Below, in pieces: positions 42,690 through 51,767 of a stretch of 64,000 nucleotides of DNA. A model generated the notes under the pieces. That model saw only the letters and a list, made by a program, of their open reading frames with translations, made no database searches and was not told where the DNA came from. The position numbers and the translations under genes were made by a program. This DNA comes from Limnohabitans sp. T6-5 (GTDB taxonomy: Bacteria > Pseudomonadota > Gammaproteobacteria > Burkholderiales > Burkholderiaceae_C). The stretch is from NCBI RefSeq assembly GCF_003063315.1, contig NZ_NERV01000002.1, forward strand, positions 992,001 through 1,056,000. The letters run 5' to 3'. Numbering within the stretch: position 1 is the stretch's first letter; each line of letters starts with the position of its first letter.

Positions 42690-42809
42690 GGTGTGTTCTT
42701 TTTGGCATCAAACGGCAAGGCTTCGCCCAGACCGCTGATGCGGGTTCAAAAATAGGAAAGGAAAAAAGGAGAACGTGAAATGAACAGCGGGCGCTGTTCA
42801 CACAAGGCG

Positions 42810-43400
42810 TCAAACGCTACATCGCACTTCAGAAAACGGCACCGACTTGAAGCGGCCCGCGTTGGACAAACCCTGGATCAGGTTTTCCACCACCAAAGTG
42901 TCGACCGCTTCATCGAGGCGGTTGCCAATGTCGTCGGCCACTTTGTAAGTGCCCTCTGGCGTCACGATCACTTGCGCATCGGTGGCGTAAATGCCGGGCA
43001 GGATGTGCTTGGCGCCGAGCGACTGCAGCACTGGGCGCAATGCGTAGTCCAGCGCCAGCATGTGGTGCGGGCTGCCGCCGGTGGCCAGAGGCAGCACGGT
43101 TTTGCCTTTGAGGGCGGTTTGCGGCAGCAGGTCCAAAAAGACTTTGAGGATGCCGCTGTAGGCCGCCTTGTAAACCGGCGTGGCCACCACCAGCACCGAG
43201 GCTTGAGCCACCAGCTCTTGTGCGGCCAGCACGGACGGGTGCCCGAAGTCGGCCAGCAGCAAGGCTTGCGGGTTCAGGTCGCGCACCCGCAGGCGCTGCA
43301 CTTGCACGCCCCGGCTTTCGAGACGTTGGCCGGTGGCGTCCAGCAGTGCCGCCGTGCGCGAGCGATCCGACGGGCTTCCTGCGATCAATAAAACAGACAT
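42810..43400 (-). CDS. ssuE: NAD(P)H-dependent FMN reductase
   Basis: 196-residue flavodoxin-like reductase: IAGSPSDRSRTAAL phosphate loop, ATPVYKAAYSGILKVFLDLLP and PLATGGSPHHMLALDYALRP are the SsuE hallmarks. AGGAG precedes the ATG at 43400. It supplies FMNH2 to SsuD and possibly to the NtaA/DszA-type monooxygenase of the same operon. Confidence 0.92.
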   Translation of the reverse strand: MSVLLIAGSPSDRSRTAALLDATGQRLESRGVQVQRLRVRDLNPQALLLADFGHPSVLAAQELVAQASVLVVATPVYKAAYSGILKVFLDLLPQTALKGKTVLPLATGGSPHHMLALDYALRPVLQSLGAKHILPGIYATDAQVIVTPEGTYKVADDIGNRLDEAVDTLVVENLIQGLSNAGRFKSVPFSEVRCSV

Positions 43401-43430
43401 GTCAGCTCCTGGGTTCAGATCAATGGCTGA

Positions 43431-44438
43431 TCATTTCTTGGTGTAAATCTGGTCAAAGCTGCCGCCGTCGGCAAAGTGGGCTTTGGTCGCCGGGCCCCAG
43501 CCGCCAAAGGCCTGGTCGATGGTGACCAGGTTGAGCTTGGGGAACTGTTTGGCGTACTTGGCCTGGGCCTTGGGCGAGATGGGACGGTAGAAGTTTTTGC
43601 CCGCAATGTCCTGGCCTTCATCCGAATACAGGTAATCCAGATAGGCCTGGGCCACGGCGCGGGTGCCTTTCTTGTCCACGTTTTTGTCAACCACGGTCAC
43701 GGCGGGCTCGGCCAGAATGGACAGCGAGGGATAAACCACGTCGAATTTGTTGCCAAATTCTTTTTCCAGCAGATAGGCCTCGTTTTCCCAGGCGATCAGC
43801 ACATCGCCCTGGTTGCGCTGGGCAAAGGTGATGGTCGAGCCCCGAGCGCCGGTGTCGAGCACAGGCACGTTCTCATAAAGCTTTTTGACAAAGTCTTTGG
43901 CTTGCGCCTCGCCACCGTATTTGCGCTTGGCAAACTCCCAGGCGGCCAGGTAGTTCCAGCGGGCGCCGCCCGATGTTTTGGGGTTGGGGGTGATCACCTT
44001 GATGCCGGACTTGACCAGATCGTCCCAGTCCTTGATGCCCTTGGGGTTGCCTTCTCGCACCGCAAAAATGATGGTCGAGGTGTAAGGCGAGCTGTTGTGC
44101 GGCAAGCGTTTTTGCCAGTCTTTGGGCACGAGGTTGCCGAATTGGTGCAGCGCGTCGGTGTCGGCCGCCAGGGCCAAGGTGGCCACATCAGCGTCCAGGC
44201 CGTCGATGATGGAGCGCGCTTGCTTGCCCGAACCCCCATGCGAGGCCTTGATGCTCACGTCCTGACCGGTCTTGGCTTTCCAGTGTTTGGCAAAGGCCTG
44301 GTTAAATTCGGCATACAACTCGCGGGTCGGGTCGTACGACACGTTGAGCAAAGTCACTGCCTGCGCGTGTGCAGACAAAGCGGCCAACCCCAGCACGGTA
44401 GCGGCTGCAAGGTGGAAAAAGTAGCGTTTGCGGCTCAT
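43431..44438 (-). CDS. sbp: Periplasmic sulfate-binding protein
   Basis: 335-residue sulfate/thiosulfate-binding protein: signal peptide to about residue 26, [32 protein letters not shown], and [16 protein letters not shown] (sulfate loop), all typical of Sbp/CysP. It is the first gene before ssuE, 30 bp apart, so sulfate binding is wired into the sulfonate operon. The sulfate permease genes are 34 kb away (6304-9305). The AT-rich upstream region 44439-44540 probably carries the operon promoter. Confidence 0.93.
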   Translation of the reverse strand: MSRKRYFFHLAAATVLGLAALSAHAQAVTLLNVSYDPTRELYAEFNQAFAKHWKAKTGQDVSIKASHGGSGKQARSIIDGLDADVATLALAADTDALHQFGNLVPKDWQKRLPHNSSPYTSTIIFAVREGNPKGIKDWDDLVKSGIKVITPNPKTSGGARWNYLAAWEFAKRKYGGEAQAKDFVKKLYENVPVLDTGARGSTITFAQRNQGDVLIAWENEAYLLEKEFGNKFDVVYPSLSILAEPAVTVVDKNVDKKGTRAVAQAYLDYLYSDEGQDIAGKNFYRPISPKAQAKYAKQFPKLNLVTIDQAFGGWGPATKAHFADGGSFDQIYTKK

Positions 44439-44648
44439 GGAATCATTCCTGAAATTCGTTAAAAAATCGATGGAGTGGATTCTGAAAGCCTTTCCTTAAA
44501 ACACAAACGACTGTTTTTTAATTTCTTAATGAGAAAAACATCTATGGCGCATTTTGAACACCTCAAAAGTGATGGCGTTGACCCTGGAGCAGCCCTTTGG
44601 CACTGTCGGGGCTGAAGCCACCAACCGAGGTTGCCAAGTGTTCCATGG

Positions 44649-45250
44649 GACGTCGGGGGTCGAAAACCCCGACATTGGTTGGCGGACCATAAAGGCTTGA
44701 ATCAGGGGTCGTGGGTGCATCAAACAACGTCGGACTCTGCGAGTACCGACCTACGATTTGACCGCTGCCCTGCAGGTCGGCGGTCGAAAACCCCGACATT
44801 AGTTGGCGGACCATAAAGGCTTGAATCAGGGGTTGTGGGTGCATCAAACAACGTCGGACTCTGCGAGTACCGAACTACGATTTGACCGCTGCCCTGCAGG
44901 TCGGCGGTCGAAAACCCCGACATTGGTTGGCGGACCACAAAGGCTTGAATCAGGGGTCGTGGGTGCATCAAACAACGTCGGACTCTGCGAGTACCAACCT
45001 ACGATTTGACCGCTGCCTTGTAGGTCGGCGGTCGAAGACCCCGACATTGGTTGACGGATCACAAAGGCTTGAATCAGGGGTCGTGGGTGCATCAAACAAC
45101 GTCGGACTCCGCGAGTACCGACCTATGAGTTGAACGCTGCCCTGTAGGTCGGCGGTCGAATGTTTCGACATGAATGGGGCATCGACATCGCCTGCACAAG
45201 CGCAGGGGCATGGCCGTCAAACGTCGGGGTCTTCGACCGCCGACGTACAA
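44649..45250. repeat. 124-bp tandem array of inverted REP pairs (BIME-like)
   Basis: Four nearly identical units repeat with an exact 124-bp period: the CGAAAA word is at 44661, 44785 and 44909, with variants at 45033 and 45157. Each unit has two hairpins of one family in opposite orientations. The + element GTCGGACTC-TGC-GAGTACCGAC starts at 44729, 44853, 44977 and 45101. The minus-strand element is GTCGGGGTTTTCGACCGCCG. The array ends in a + element at 45221 (GTCGGGGTCTTCGACCGCCG). It lies between sbp and the FAD-protein gene. The frames inside it are repeats of one another and I do not call them genes. Confidence 0.9.
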
Positions 45251-45306
45251 ATTTCCGTCACCGTAAGTCGGTAGCAACAAAGTCGATGTTGTTCGCTCCG
45301 GCAAAG

Positions 45307-46836
45307 TCACTTGCCGGGGTTCAAGCCACCGCGCTGCAAATGCCTCAAAACATCGGGCACGATGCGGTACACATGCCCGGCGATGAACATGGCACCCATC
45401 GGGTCACCGAAGGTGCCCAACGTGGTGGGCCCGAACACGCGCAAATCAGGCTGCGCCTGCCCGTCTGCAGCGAGGGCGCAGCAATTGGCATCGACCGCCA
45501 GCCCCAAATGGCAATCGTCCAGGCGCACATGCCCTTGTACAGTCAAGGCAGCGAGCAAGGGGTCGCCGGCCATGCCTGCGGCTGTGTCCAGTCCGGTGCA
45601 GTTGATGAGGGTGGCAAACACCTCGCTGCTGCACCCGCTTCCTGCGGCAGTTTGCAGACTGACTTGCATCCCGTGGCCGGATGCAGCGGATTGGACAGAC
45701 TGCACCCGGCCCGCGCGAAACTGCAACTGCCCACGGTCGCAGGCTTGCTGCACCCAGTCGTCGGTGTGGGGGACCGAACGATAACGGTGCACGTCGTACC
45801 AGACACGCAGTCGTTTGAGAAAGCGCTGCTTTTCAAGCAGTGGCAGCTGAGGCCACAGTTGCCACAAAGCATCGCGCATTTCGTCAAAGGGCTGGAACCA
45901 GCTCTGGCCTTCAGCCTCGACTTGGCGAATGCGCTGGCGCAAGGCACGCAGCAAAGCGCGCACGTTGAACGGGCGCCCGACCTGCTGCAAAAACTCGGGC
46001 ACGGGGTTGGCCAACCGGTCCAGCAACACGCCGCCGGGCAAGGCGTCGAGCACACCCGGCAGATCGATTTGCGACAAAACCGGCAGCGCCGGGGCTTGGG
46101 GCCGGGGCATCAAACCACGCCGCGAGGTGACCACGATGGGCCCCTGGTGTCCCTGACGCAGCAAGCTGGCCAGCACATCGCGGGACGTCAGACCACCGCC
46201 CAAAACCAGCACCCGAGCTTGGCGGTCGATGGCACGGATTCTCGGCGCATCGAAGGCGTTTTCTATCACTGCGGGGTGCGTGGCCCACTGCGGTGCAAAG
46301 GGTGCAGGCAGGCGCAAGGGGGGGTTGCCCGTGGCCAGCAGCAGCATGTCGGCGGGCAGCACCTGGCCTGCGCGGGTGTGCACCGCCCAGCCGCTGCTGG
46401 TGCGCAGCGCATCTGTGGCCTCGTCCTGGCAGTGCGTGATGTGGCAACCATTGGCAGCGCCTTGCGCGTGCGCTTGCAGGGTATCGGCCAGGTAGCGGGC
46501 AAAGTCCGAGCGCCGCATGTAGCGAGCACCATCGGGCCGCCAGGCTTCGGGGTCTTGTGTGTGCAAGCCTTGCGCCTGACACCAGCGGGTGAAATGCCAG
46601 GCGTCTTGCGGCAGCGCCGTGTGCACAAAGGCCGGAGCGTTGAGTCGGTGGTCAGGATCGCGGGTGGAATAGGCCATGCCCTGCCCCAGTTGGGCACGCG
46701 GCTCGACGATGGTGATGGCCAGTGCCTGCCTGCTTTGACGCACCAATTGCACCGCCAGGCAAACCCCCGTGTAACCGCCCCCAACGATGACGATTTGGGG
46801 CAAGTCCTTGCGCGGCGGTGTGGGGGTCTGTGTCAT
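45307..46836 (-). CDS. FAD/NAD(P)-binding oxidoreductase
   Basis: 509-residue flavoprotein of the FAD-NAD(P)-binding (NAD_binding_9-like) family. The FAD motif IVGGGYTGVCLA is near residue 17, GQGMAYSTRDPDHRLNAPA follows, and a second dinucleotide motif VLVLGGGLTSRDVLASLL appears near residue 205. The start at 46836 is preferred to an upstream ATG because MTQTP immediately precedes a normal N-terminus. Related proteins sit next to siderophore, sulfur or amino-acid genes; the substrate here is unknown. A C-terminal fossil of the same gene lies at 17271-17478 next to ssu relics, implying it belongs to the organosulfur neighbourhood. Confidence 0.83.
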   Translation of the reverse strand: MTQTPTPPRKDLPQIVIVGGGYTGVCLAVQLVRQSRQALAITIVEPRAQLGQGMAYSTRDPDHRLNAPAFVHTALPQDAWHFTRWCQAQGLHTQDPEAWRPDGARYMRRSDFARYLADTLQAHAQGAANGCHITHCQDEATDALRTSSGWAVHTRAGQVLPADMLLLATGNPPLRLPAPFAPQWATHPAVIENAFDAPRIRAIDRQARVLVLGGGLTSRDVLASLLRQGHQGPIVVTSRRGLMPRPQAPALPVLSQIDLPGVLDALPGGVLLDRLANPVPEFLQQVGRPFNVRALLRALRQRIRQVEAEGQSWFQPFDEMRDALWQLWPQLPLLEKQRFLKRLRVWYDVHRYRSVPHTDDWVQQACDRGQLQFRAGRVQSVQSAASGHGMQVSLQTAAGSGCSSEVFATLINCTGLDTAAGMAGDPLLAALTVQGHVRLDDCHLGLAVDANCCALAADGQAQPDLRVFGPTTLGTFGDPMGAMFIAGHVYRIVPDVLRHLQRGGLNPGK

Positions 46837-46952
46837 GGCGGATCGGCAGTGCAAAGCGTGTTCAACAGCGTATGGTGCAGACCTTTCGCCGTGTACGCTG
46901 TATCGCAGGCGTCATGACAAGGCCTTGTTTTGCAAAAAGATCAAGGTCGTGA

Positions 46953-47060
46953 GTAGGGGCGCGGTAGAAGACCCCGACATGGGTTGGCCGACACACCACG
47001 CACATGACAAGCGAATCCGGGCAAACAAAACGTCGAACTGTGCGAGTGCCGACCTGGGGA
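46953..47060. repeat. Diverged single unit of the 124-bp REP pair (family 2)
   Basis: GTAGAAGACCCCGACATGGG and, 60 bp on, GTCGAACTGTGCGAGTGCCG align in order and orientation with one unit of the array at 44649-45250. It fills most of the gap between the FAD-protein gene and plsC. Confidence 0.75.
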
Positions 47061-47077
47061 ACCGATGCAACAGCGTG

Positions 47078-47818
47078 TCAGTTGGAATCGCGCAGGCGGA
47101 TGATGTCTTCACGCAAGTCATGCGCCCAGGCACGGCGATCGCGGCCATGGGTGGTTTGGGGCTCACCGAAATGCACGACGGCAATGATGGGCGGGGCCGT
47201 GAGCGTGCGCCACATGGAACCAATCAGGGTGTCGTCGCCGATGTAGCACGGCGCAAAGCTGGGCTCGCCGGTTTGAGCATCCATGAACTTGAGCGACATG
47301 GGCTGCACCGGCGCATCGGCCTGGATGGCCGACTGGATCAAGTTGGCATGAAAGGGCAGCAACTCTCGCCCATCGCTGGTCGTGCCCTCTGGGAAGACCG
47401 CCACCACATCGCCGTCTTTCATGGCCTCGGCCATGTCTTTGACCATGCGCAGCGCATCCTTGCGGCTGGTGCGCTCAATGTAGAGCGTGCCTGCGCCTGT
47501 GGCCAATATGCCCACCAAGGGCCAATCACGGATGTCGGACTTGGAGACAAAGCGGCAATGCCGCGCTGCATGAATGACTGAAATGTCCAGCCAGGAAATG
47601 TGGTTGGCGACGATGAGCGCCGGGCCATTGAGCACCGGCTGCCCCAACACTTTCAGGTGAATGCCCCACAGCGCCAAAAACTGCAGTGCCCATGCTTGAA
47701 CGTGAATTTCTCGCTGCTCAGGGTTCAGCTGGGGAAATCGGACGTAAATCGCCCACACGCCCATGAACACATGCCACAGGCCACGCAGCAGTTTCCAGAT
47801 TGCGAGGATGCTTTTCAT
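47078..47818 (-). CDS. plsC: 1-acyl-sn-glycerol-3-phosphate acyltransferase
   Basis: 246-residue PlsC-type acyltransferase that would make phosphatidic acid from lysophosphatidic acid at the inner membrane. Catalytic motif NH73-ISWL-D78, FPEGTT at 142-147 and IERTSR are present, after an N-terminal hydrophobic region. It is the last gene of yqgE-ruvX-pyrR-pyrB-pyrC'-plsC, separated from pyrC' by a 62-bp gap holding one REP element. Confidence 0.9.
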   Translation of the reverse strand: MKSILAIWKLLRGLWHVFMGVWAIYVRFPQLNPEQREIHVQAWALQFLALWGIHLKVLGQPVLNGPALIVANHISWLDISVIHAARHCRFVSKSDIRDWPLVGILATGAGTLYIERTSRKDALRMVKDMAEAMKDGDVVAVFPEGTTSDGRELLPFHANLIQSAIQADAPVQPMSLKFMDAQTGEPSFAPCYIGDDTLIGSMWRTLTAPPIIAVVHFGEPQTTHGRDRRAWAHDLREDIIRLRDSN

Positions 47819-47833
47819 GGCGAAGAGGTCGAG

Positions 47834-47860
47834 GTCAGACTCTGCGGGTCGGACCTACAG
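47834..47860 (+). repeat. Single REP-like element (family 2)
   Basis: GTCAGACTCTGCGGGTCGGA followed by CCTACAG is a lone copy of the + element of the 124-bp array, in the gap between plsC and pyrC'. Confidence 0.6.
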
Positions 47861-47880
47861 GCCAACACTCAGGGCACCAT

Positions 47881-49176
47881 TCATTTGGCTTCAAAAGCCA
47901 CATGCCCGTTGACCACGGTAGCCATCACACGGCCAGGCAATTCATAGCCCGAAAACGGTGTGCTCTTGCCTTGGCTGTGCAATGTGCTGTCAGTCACCGG
48001 CCAGTGACCTTGGGTGGACAACACACACACATCGGCCACACCGCCCATAGCCAGCTGACCGATGGAGCCTTGCAAGGTATTGAGCGCTGTGCCCAGCACC
48101 CGGGCGGGGTCGGCCGTGACGCGGCCAATGACTTGGGCCAGATCAACCCCATCGTCCTGCCCCCATTTGAGCGCCAGGCTCCAGAGCAACTCCAGGCCCG
48201 TGGCTCCGGCTTCGGCTTCGGCAAAAGGCAGCGCCTTGGCGTCGGCGTCGACCGGGGTGTGGTCTGACACCAGCGCGTCGAGCGTGCCGTCGGCCAAACC
48301 TGCACGCAGGGCATCGCGGTCACGTTGCTGGCGCAGCACGGGCGTCAGGCGCGCACGGCTGTCAAAGTAACCCATGTCGGCATCGGTCAGGTGCAGCGAG
48401 TTGATGCTCACGTCGGCCGTCACAGGCAAGCCCTCGGACTTGGCTTGACGCACCAGATCCACACCCTGGGCGCTGCTGATGCGGCACAGATGCACGCGAG
48501 CCTGCGTGGCGCGGACCAACTCGAAAATGGTGTGCAAGGCAATCGTCTCTGCGGCCACCGACACGCTTGACAAGCCCATGCGTGTGGCCAGCGGGCCGCT
48601 GGCGGCCACGCCTTTGCCCAGGTGCAGCTCTTGCGGGCGCAACCAAACCGTGAACCCGAAAGTGCTGGCGTATTGCAAGGCGCGTTGCAGCACCTGCGTG
48701 CTGGGGATCGGCACCTCGGCCTGAGAAAAACCCACACACCCTGCGGCGGTGAGTTGGCCCATTTCGGTCAGCACATCGCCTTTAAGGCCCACAGTGAGAG
48801 CGCCCAGGGGAAGCACGCGGGCTTGGTGCAATTTTTCGGCGCGGTACCTTAGCATCTCGACCAAACCTGGCTCATCGAGTACGGGGTCGGTGTCGGGAGA
48901 GCACACCAAGCTGGTCACGCCACCGGCCACGGCCGCGGCCATTTCACTCTCCAGCATGCCCGCGTGTTCTTGCCCGGGTTCGCGCAAGCGCGCCGCCAGG
49001 TCCACCAAGCCGGGGGCCACGATGCAGCCTTTGGCGTCGATCACGCGGTTGGGCGTGAAGTCGGCAGGCGCTTGGCCCACTGCCAGGATGCGGCCCGCAG
49101 CAATCGCCACATCGGCGGTTTGGTCGAGGCCGCTGGCGGGGTCGATGACGCGGCCGTTTTGAATCAGGATCTTCAT
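47881..49176 (-). CDS. Dihydroorotase-like protein, probably non-catalytic (PyrC')
   Basis: 431-residue dihydroorotase homologue. The zinc motif of active enzymes (DxHxH) reads D59-L-A61-A-R63 here, so both metal histidines are replaced. Such PyrC' proteins are known to form an inactive scaffold with aspartate carbamoyltransferase in Pseudomonas-type complexes. DHTPVDADAK, the later conserved segment, is present. It starts 10 bp after pyrB. A separate active pyrC should exist elsewhere in the genome. Confidence 0.88.
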   Translation of the reverse strand: MKILIQNGRVIDPASGLDQTADVAIAAGRILAVGQAPADFTPNRVIDAKGCIVAPGLVDLAARLREPGQEHAGMLESEMAAAVAGGVTSLVCSPDTDPVLDEPGLVEMLRYRAEKLHQARVLPLGALTVGLKGDVLTEMGQLTAAGCVGFSQAEVPIPSTQVLQRALQYASTFGFTVWLRPQELHLGKGVAASGPLATRMGLSSVSVAAETIALHTIFELVRATQARVHLCRISSAQGVDLVRQAKSEGLPVTADVSINSLHLTDADMGYFDSRARLTPVLRQQRDRDALRAGLADGTLDALVSDHTPVDADAKALPFAEAEAGATGLELLWSLALKWGQDDGVDLAQVIGRVTADPARVLGTALNTLQGSIGQLAMGGVADVCVLSTQGHWPVTDSTLHSQGKSTPFSGYELPGRVMATVVNGHVAFEAK

Positions 49177-49186
49177 GTTCTTGTCC

Positions 49187-50152
49187 TTATGCCTCGTTGC
49201 CCGCGACGATGCTCATCACCGCCATGCGCACGGCGATGCCGAAGGTCACCTGCGGCAAGATCACACTTTGCTGGCCATCGACCACGGCCGAGTCGATCTC
49301 GACCCCGCGGTTGATCGGGCCGGGGTGCATGACGATGGCATCGGGCTTGGCCAGTTGCAGTTTCTCAGGCGTGAGGCCAAAGCTCTCGAAGTATTCTTGG
49401 CTGGAGGGCAGCAGCGCGCCGCTCATGCGCTCGTTTTGCAGGCGCAGCATGATGACCACGTCGCAGCCTTGGATGCCCTCTTCGAGGTTGTTGAAGACGC
49501 GCACGCCCATCTGGGCCATGTCGGCGGGCACCAACGTTTTGGGGCCGACCACGCGCACTTCGGCGCAGCCCAGGGTGGTGAGTGCGTGGATGTCCGAGCG
49601 CGCCACACGCGAGTGCAGCACGTCGCCCACGATGGCCACCGTGAGGTTGGCAAAGTCTTTTTTGTAGTGCCGGATGGTGTACATGTCCAGCAGCGCCTGG
49701 GTGGGGTGGGCATGGCGCCCGTCACCGGCGTTGACCACATGCACATGGGGCGCAACGTGCTGCGCGATCAGGTAGGGCGCGCCCGACTCGCTGTGGCGCA
49801 CCACAAAGATGTCGGCGGCCATCGCGCTCAGGTTGGCGATGGTGTCGAGCAGCGACTCGCCCTTGCTGGCCGACGAACGCGCAATGTCGAGCGTGTAAAC
49901 GTCGGCCGACAGGCGGGTGGCCGCGATGTCGAAGGTGGTGCGGGTGCGGGTGCTGTTTTCAAAGAACAAGTTGAAGACGCTCTTGCCGCGCAAGAGGGGC
50001 ACCTTTTTGACTTCGCGGTCGCTCACGCTGACAAAGCTCGATGCCGTATCGAGGATGTGCGTGAGGATGTCCTTGGACAAACCTTCGGTGGAGAGCAGGT
50101 GGATCAGCTCGCCGTTTTTGTTCAGTTGGGGGTTGTTGCGTTTGTAGAGCAT
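49187..50152 (-). CDS. pyrB: Aspartate carbamoyltransferase catalytic subunit
   Basis: 321-residue ATCase: carbamoyl-phosphate loop [35 protein letters not shown] and MHPGPINRG are all present. It catalyses the committed step of pyrimidine synthesis and likely assembles with the inactive PyrC' encoded next. It follows pyrR by 16 bp. Confidence 0.95.
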   Translation of the reverse strand: MLYKRNNPQLNKNGELIHLLSTEGLSKDILTHILDTASSFVSVSDREVKKVPLLRGKSVFNLFFENSTRTRTTFDIAATRLSADVYTLDIARSSASKGESLLDTIANLSAMAADIFVVRHSESGAPYLIAQHVAPHVHVVNAGDGRHAHPTQALLDMYTIRHYKKDFANLTVAIVGDVLHSRVARSDIHALTTLGCAEVRVVGPKTLVPADMAQMGVRVFNNLEEGIQGCDVVIMLRLQNERMSGALLPSSQEYFESFGLTPEKLQLAKPDAIVMHPGPINRGVEIDSAVVDGQQSVILPQVTFGIAVRMAVMSIVAGNEA

Positions 50153-50168
50153 GTTGTTTTCACCTCAA

Positions 50169-50669
50169 TCAGGCTTGGTTCTCCACGTCAAAACTGAAGC
50201 GACCTGCCGCATCGCGGGCCAGCGCCAGCGATTGCGTCTCGGGCAGGGCCACACGGGCAGCGGCGTAGTCGGCCTGCACGGGCAACTGACGGCCACCACG
50301 GTCGACCAGCACGGCCAGCTGCACGCGGGCGGGGCGACCGTAATCAAAGAGTTCATTGAGCACGGCGCGTATGGTGCGGCCGGTGTAGAGGACGTCGTCC
50401 AGAATCAGGATGTCAGCGCCATCGACCTCAAACGGCAAGCTGGTCTGCCCGCCCGCCGACAGGCCACGCTGGGCGAAATCGTCGCGGTGCATGACCGAAG
50501 ACACCTGGCCCGATTCACCAGACAAACCCAGGTCGCGCTGCAGGCGCTCGGCCAGCCAGGCACCACCCGAAGTGATGCCCACCAATCGGGTGTTGGCCTG
50601 GCACAGGCTGCGCACACCGCGCAGCAGTTCCTGGTACAGGGCCTCTGCATTCAAAGCCAAAGCACTCAT
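50169..50669 (-). CDS. pyrR: PyrR bifunctional regulator/uracil phosphoribosyltransferase
   Basis: 166-residue PRTase-fold protein with the PRPP loop ILILDDVLYTGRTIR and the VDRGGRQLPVQADY region of PyrR. In Bacillus PyrR attenuates pyr mRNA; I see no attenuator here, so in this species it may act only as a phosphoribosyltransferase or regulator by another route. It overlaps ruvX by four bases. Confidence 0.92.
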   Translation of the reverse strand: MSALALNAEALYQELLRGVRSLCQANTRLVGITSGGAWLAERLQRDLGLSGESGQVSSVMHRDDFAQRGLSAGGQTSLPFEVDGADILILDDVLYTGRTIRAVLNELFDYGRPARVQLAVLVDRGGRQLPVQADYAAARVALPETQSLALARDAAGRFSFDVENQA

Positions 50670-51094
50670 GGCAGGCTCCTTAAAAATTGTTCAAGAATGA
50701 TGGCCGCCGCCGCCGCATCGGCGTCTTTGGCCCCATAAGAATGGGCTTCGGTGGTGGTGTAGCGCTCGTCCACCTCGTACACCGACAGGCCAAAGCGGCC
50801 GCGCAACTGGCGGCCGAACTTGCGGGCGCGCAAGGTGTTTTCGTGCTCGCCGCCATCGGGGTGGGTGGGTACGCCGATCACCAGTGCGTCGGGTTGCCAT
50901 TCCTTGATGCGTTTGGCGATGTGTTCAAAGCGCGCATCGCCCTCGGCGGCGATGGTGCCTTGGGGGGTGGCCGACTTCATCAAGCGGTTGCCCACAGCCA
51001 CGCCGGTGCGTTTGAGACCGTAGTCGAAGGCCAAAAAAGTCTGTTGGTTGGCGGGCACCACCATATCAGTCGGAACCTTGGGCGCGGCGCTCAT
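50666..51094 (-). CDS. ruvX: Putative Holliday junction resolvase / pre-16S rRNA nuclease
   Basis: 142-residue YqgF/RuvX nuclease with the RNase H-like core FDYGLKRTGVAVG (first acidic residue), VIGVPTHPDG and DERYTTTEA; the last Asp region KDADAAAAAIILE is present. YqgF matures 16S rRNA in E. coli. It overlaps both neighbours by four bases in the yqgE-ruvX-pyrR chain. Confidence 0.93.
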   Translation of the reverse strand: MSAAPKVPTDMVVPANQQTFLAFDYGLKRTGVAVGNRLMKSATPQGTIAAEGDARFEHIAKRIKEWQPDALVIGVPTHPDGGEHENTLRARKFGRQLRGRFGLSVYEVDERYTTTEAHSYGAKDADAAAAAIILEQFLRSLP

Positions 51095-51693
51095 GCGTGC
51101 CCCGCCTCGGGCGAGAGCATCCAGCTTTTGAGGCCCAGCAAGTCCAGAGCGCGATCGTAACGCTCGGCCATGGGCACCTCAAAAATCACATCGGCAGAGG
51201 CTGGCACCGTCAGCCAGGTGTTTTCGCCCAACTCGGATTCAAGTTGACCCTCTCCCCAAGACGAGTACCCCAGGGTGATCAGCACACGTCGTGGCCCCGC
51301 CCCCGAAGACAGCGCCTCGAGCACATCGCGGGAGGTGGTCATTTCCAATCCGCCCGGTACCGTGAGGGTGGAGGCGTAAATCGAACCACCGTCGCCCTGT
51401 GGCTTATCCTGGCCCAATGGGTCGTGCAGAACAAAGCCGCGCTCGGTTTGTACCGGGCCACCGTGCACAACAGCGTTTTGCATCAAATCTTCCCGGCGCA
51501 AAGGCAGCTCCACCTTGTCAAACAACAGGCGCATGCTGATGTCGGCGGGTTTGTTGATGATCAGGCCCATGGCGCCACGCCGACTGTGTTCACACATGTA
51601 GATGACGCTGCGGGCAAAAGTCTCGTCCTCCAACCCGGGCATGGCGATCAGGAAATGATGCTTGAGGTCAATCGAGGCAGAATCGGCGGTCAT
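51091..51693 (-). CDS. YqgE/AlgH family protein
   Basis: 200-residue YqgE/AlgH protein (DUF179), recognised from LKHHFLIAMPGLEDETFARS, GAMGLIINKP and GYSSWGEGQLESEL. Function is unknown; the fold is that of a small globular cytosolic protein. It is the first gene of the pyrimidine/ruvX operon, divergent from the photolyase with a 74-bp spacer. Confidence 0.92.
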   Translation of the reverse strand: MTADSASIDLKHHFLIAMPGLEDETFARSVIYMCEHSRRGAMGLIINKPADISMRLLFDKVELPLRREDLMQNAVVHGGPVQTERGFVLHDPLGQDKPQGDGGSIYASTLTVPGGLEMTTSRDVLEALSSGAGPRRVLITLGYSSWGEGQLESELGENTWLTVPASADVIFEVPMAERYDRALDLLGLKSWMLSPEAGHA

Positions 51694-51767
51694 CCACCGA
51701 TTTTAACGGCCCGCTTTCCCAGGAACGGGGCTTTGACGCACTTATTGATCCAACCCGGCAGACTGTC

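Noticed and set aside
44649..45250. CRISPR array
   Set aside because: There are no short repeats with unique spacers; the whole 124-bp unit is conserved including its middle, and no cas genes are nearby.
44563..45310. Several 60-85-codon frames on both strands inside the tandem array
   Set aside because: They are repeats of each other created by the 124-bp period, which is not a multiple of three, and they have no ribosome binding sites. The DNA-level hairpins explain the conservation better.
45160..46917. 585-codon frame on the plus strand
   Set aside because: Antisense shadow of the FAD/NAD(P)-binding gene and part of the repeat array; no recognisable domain.
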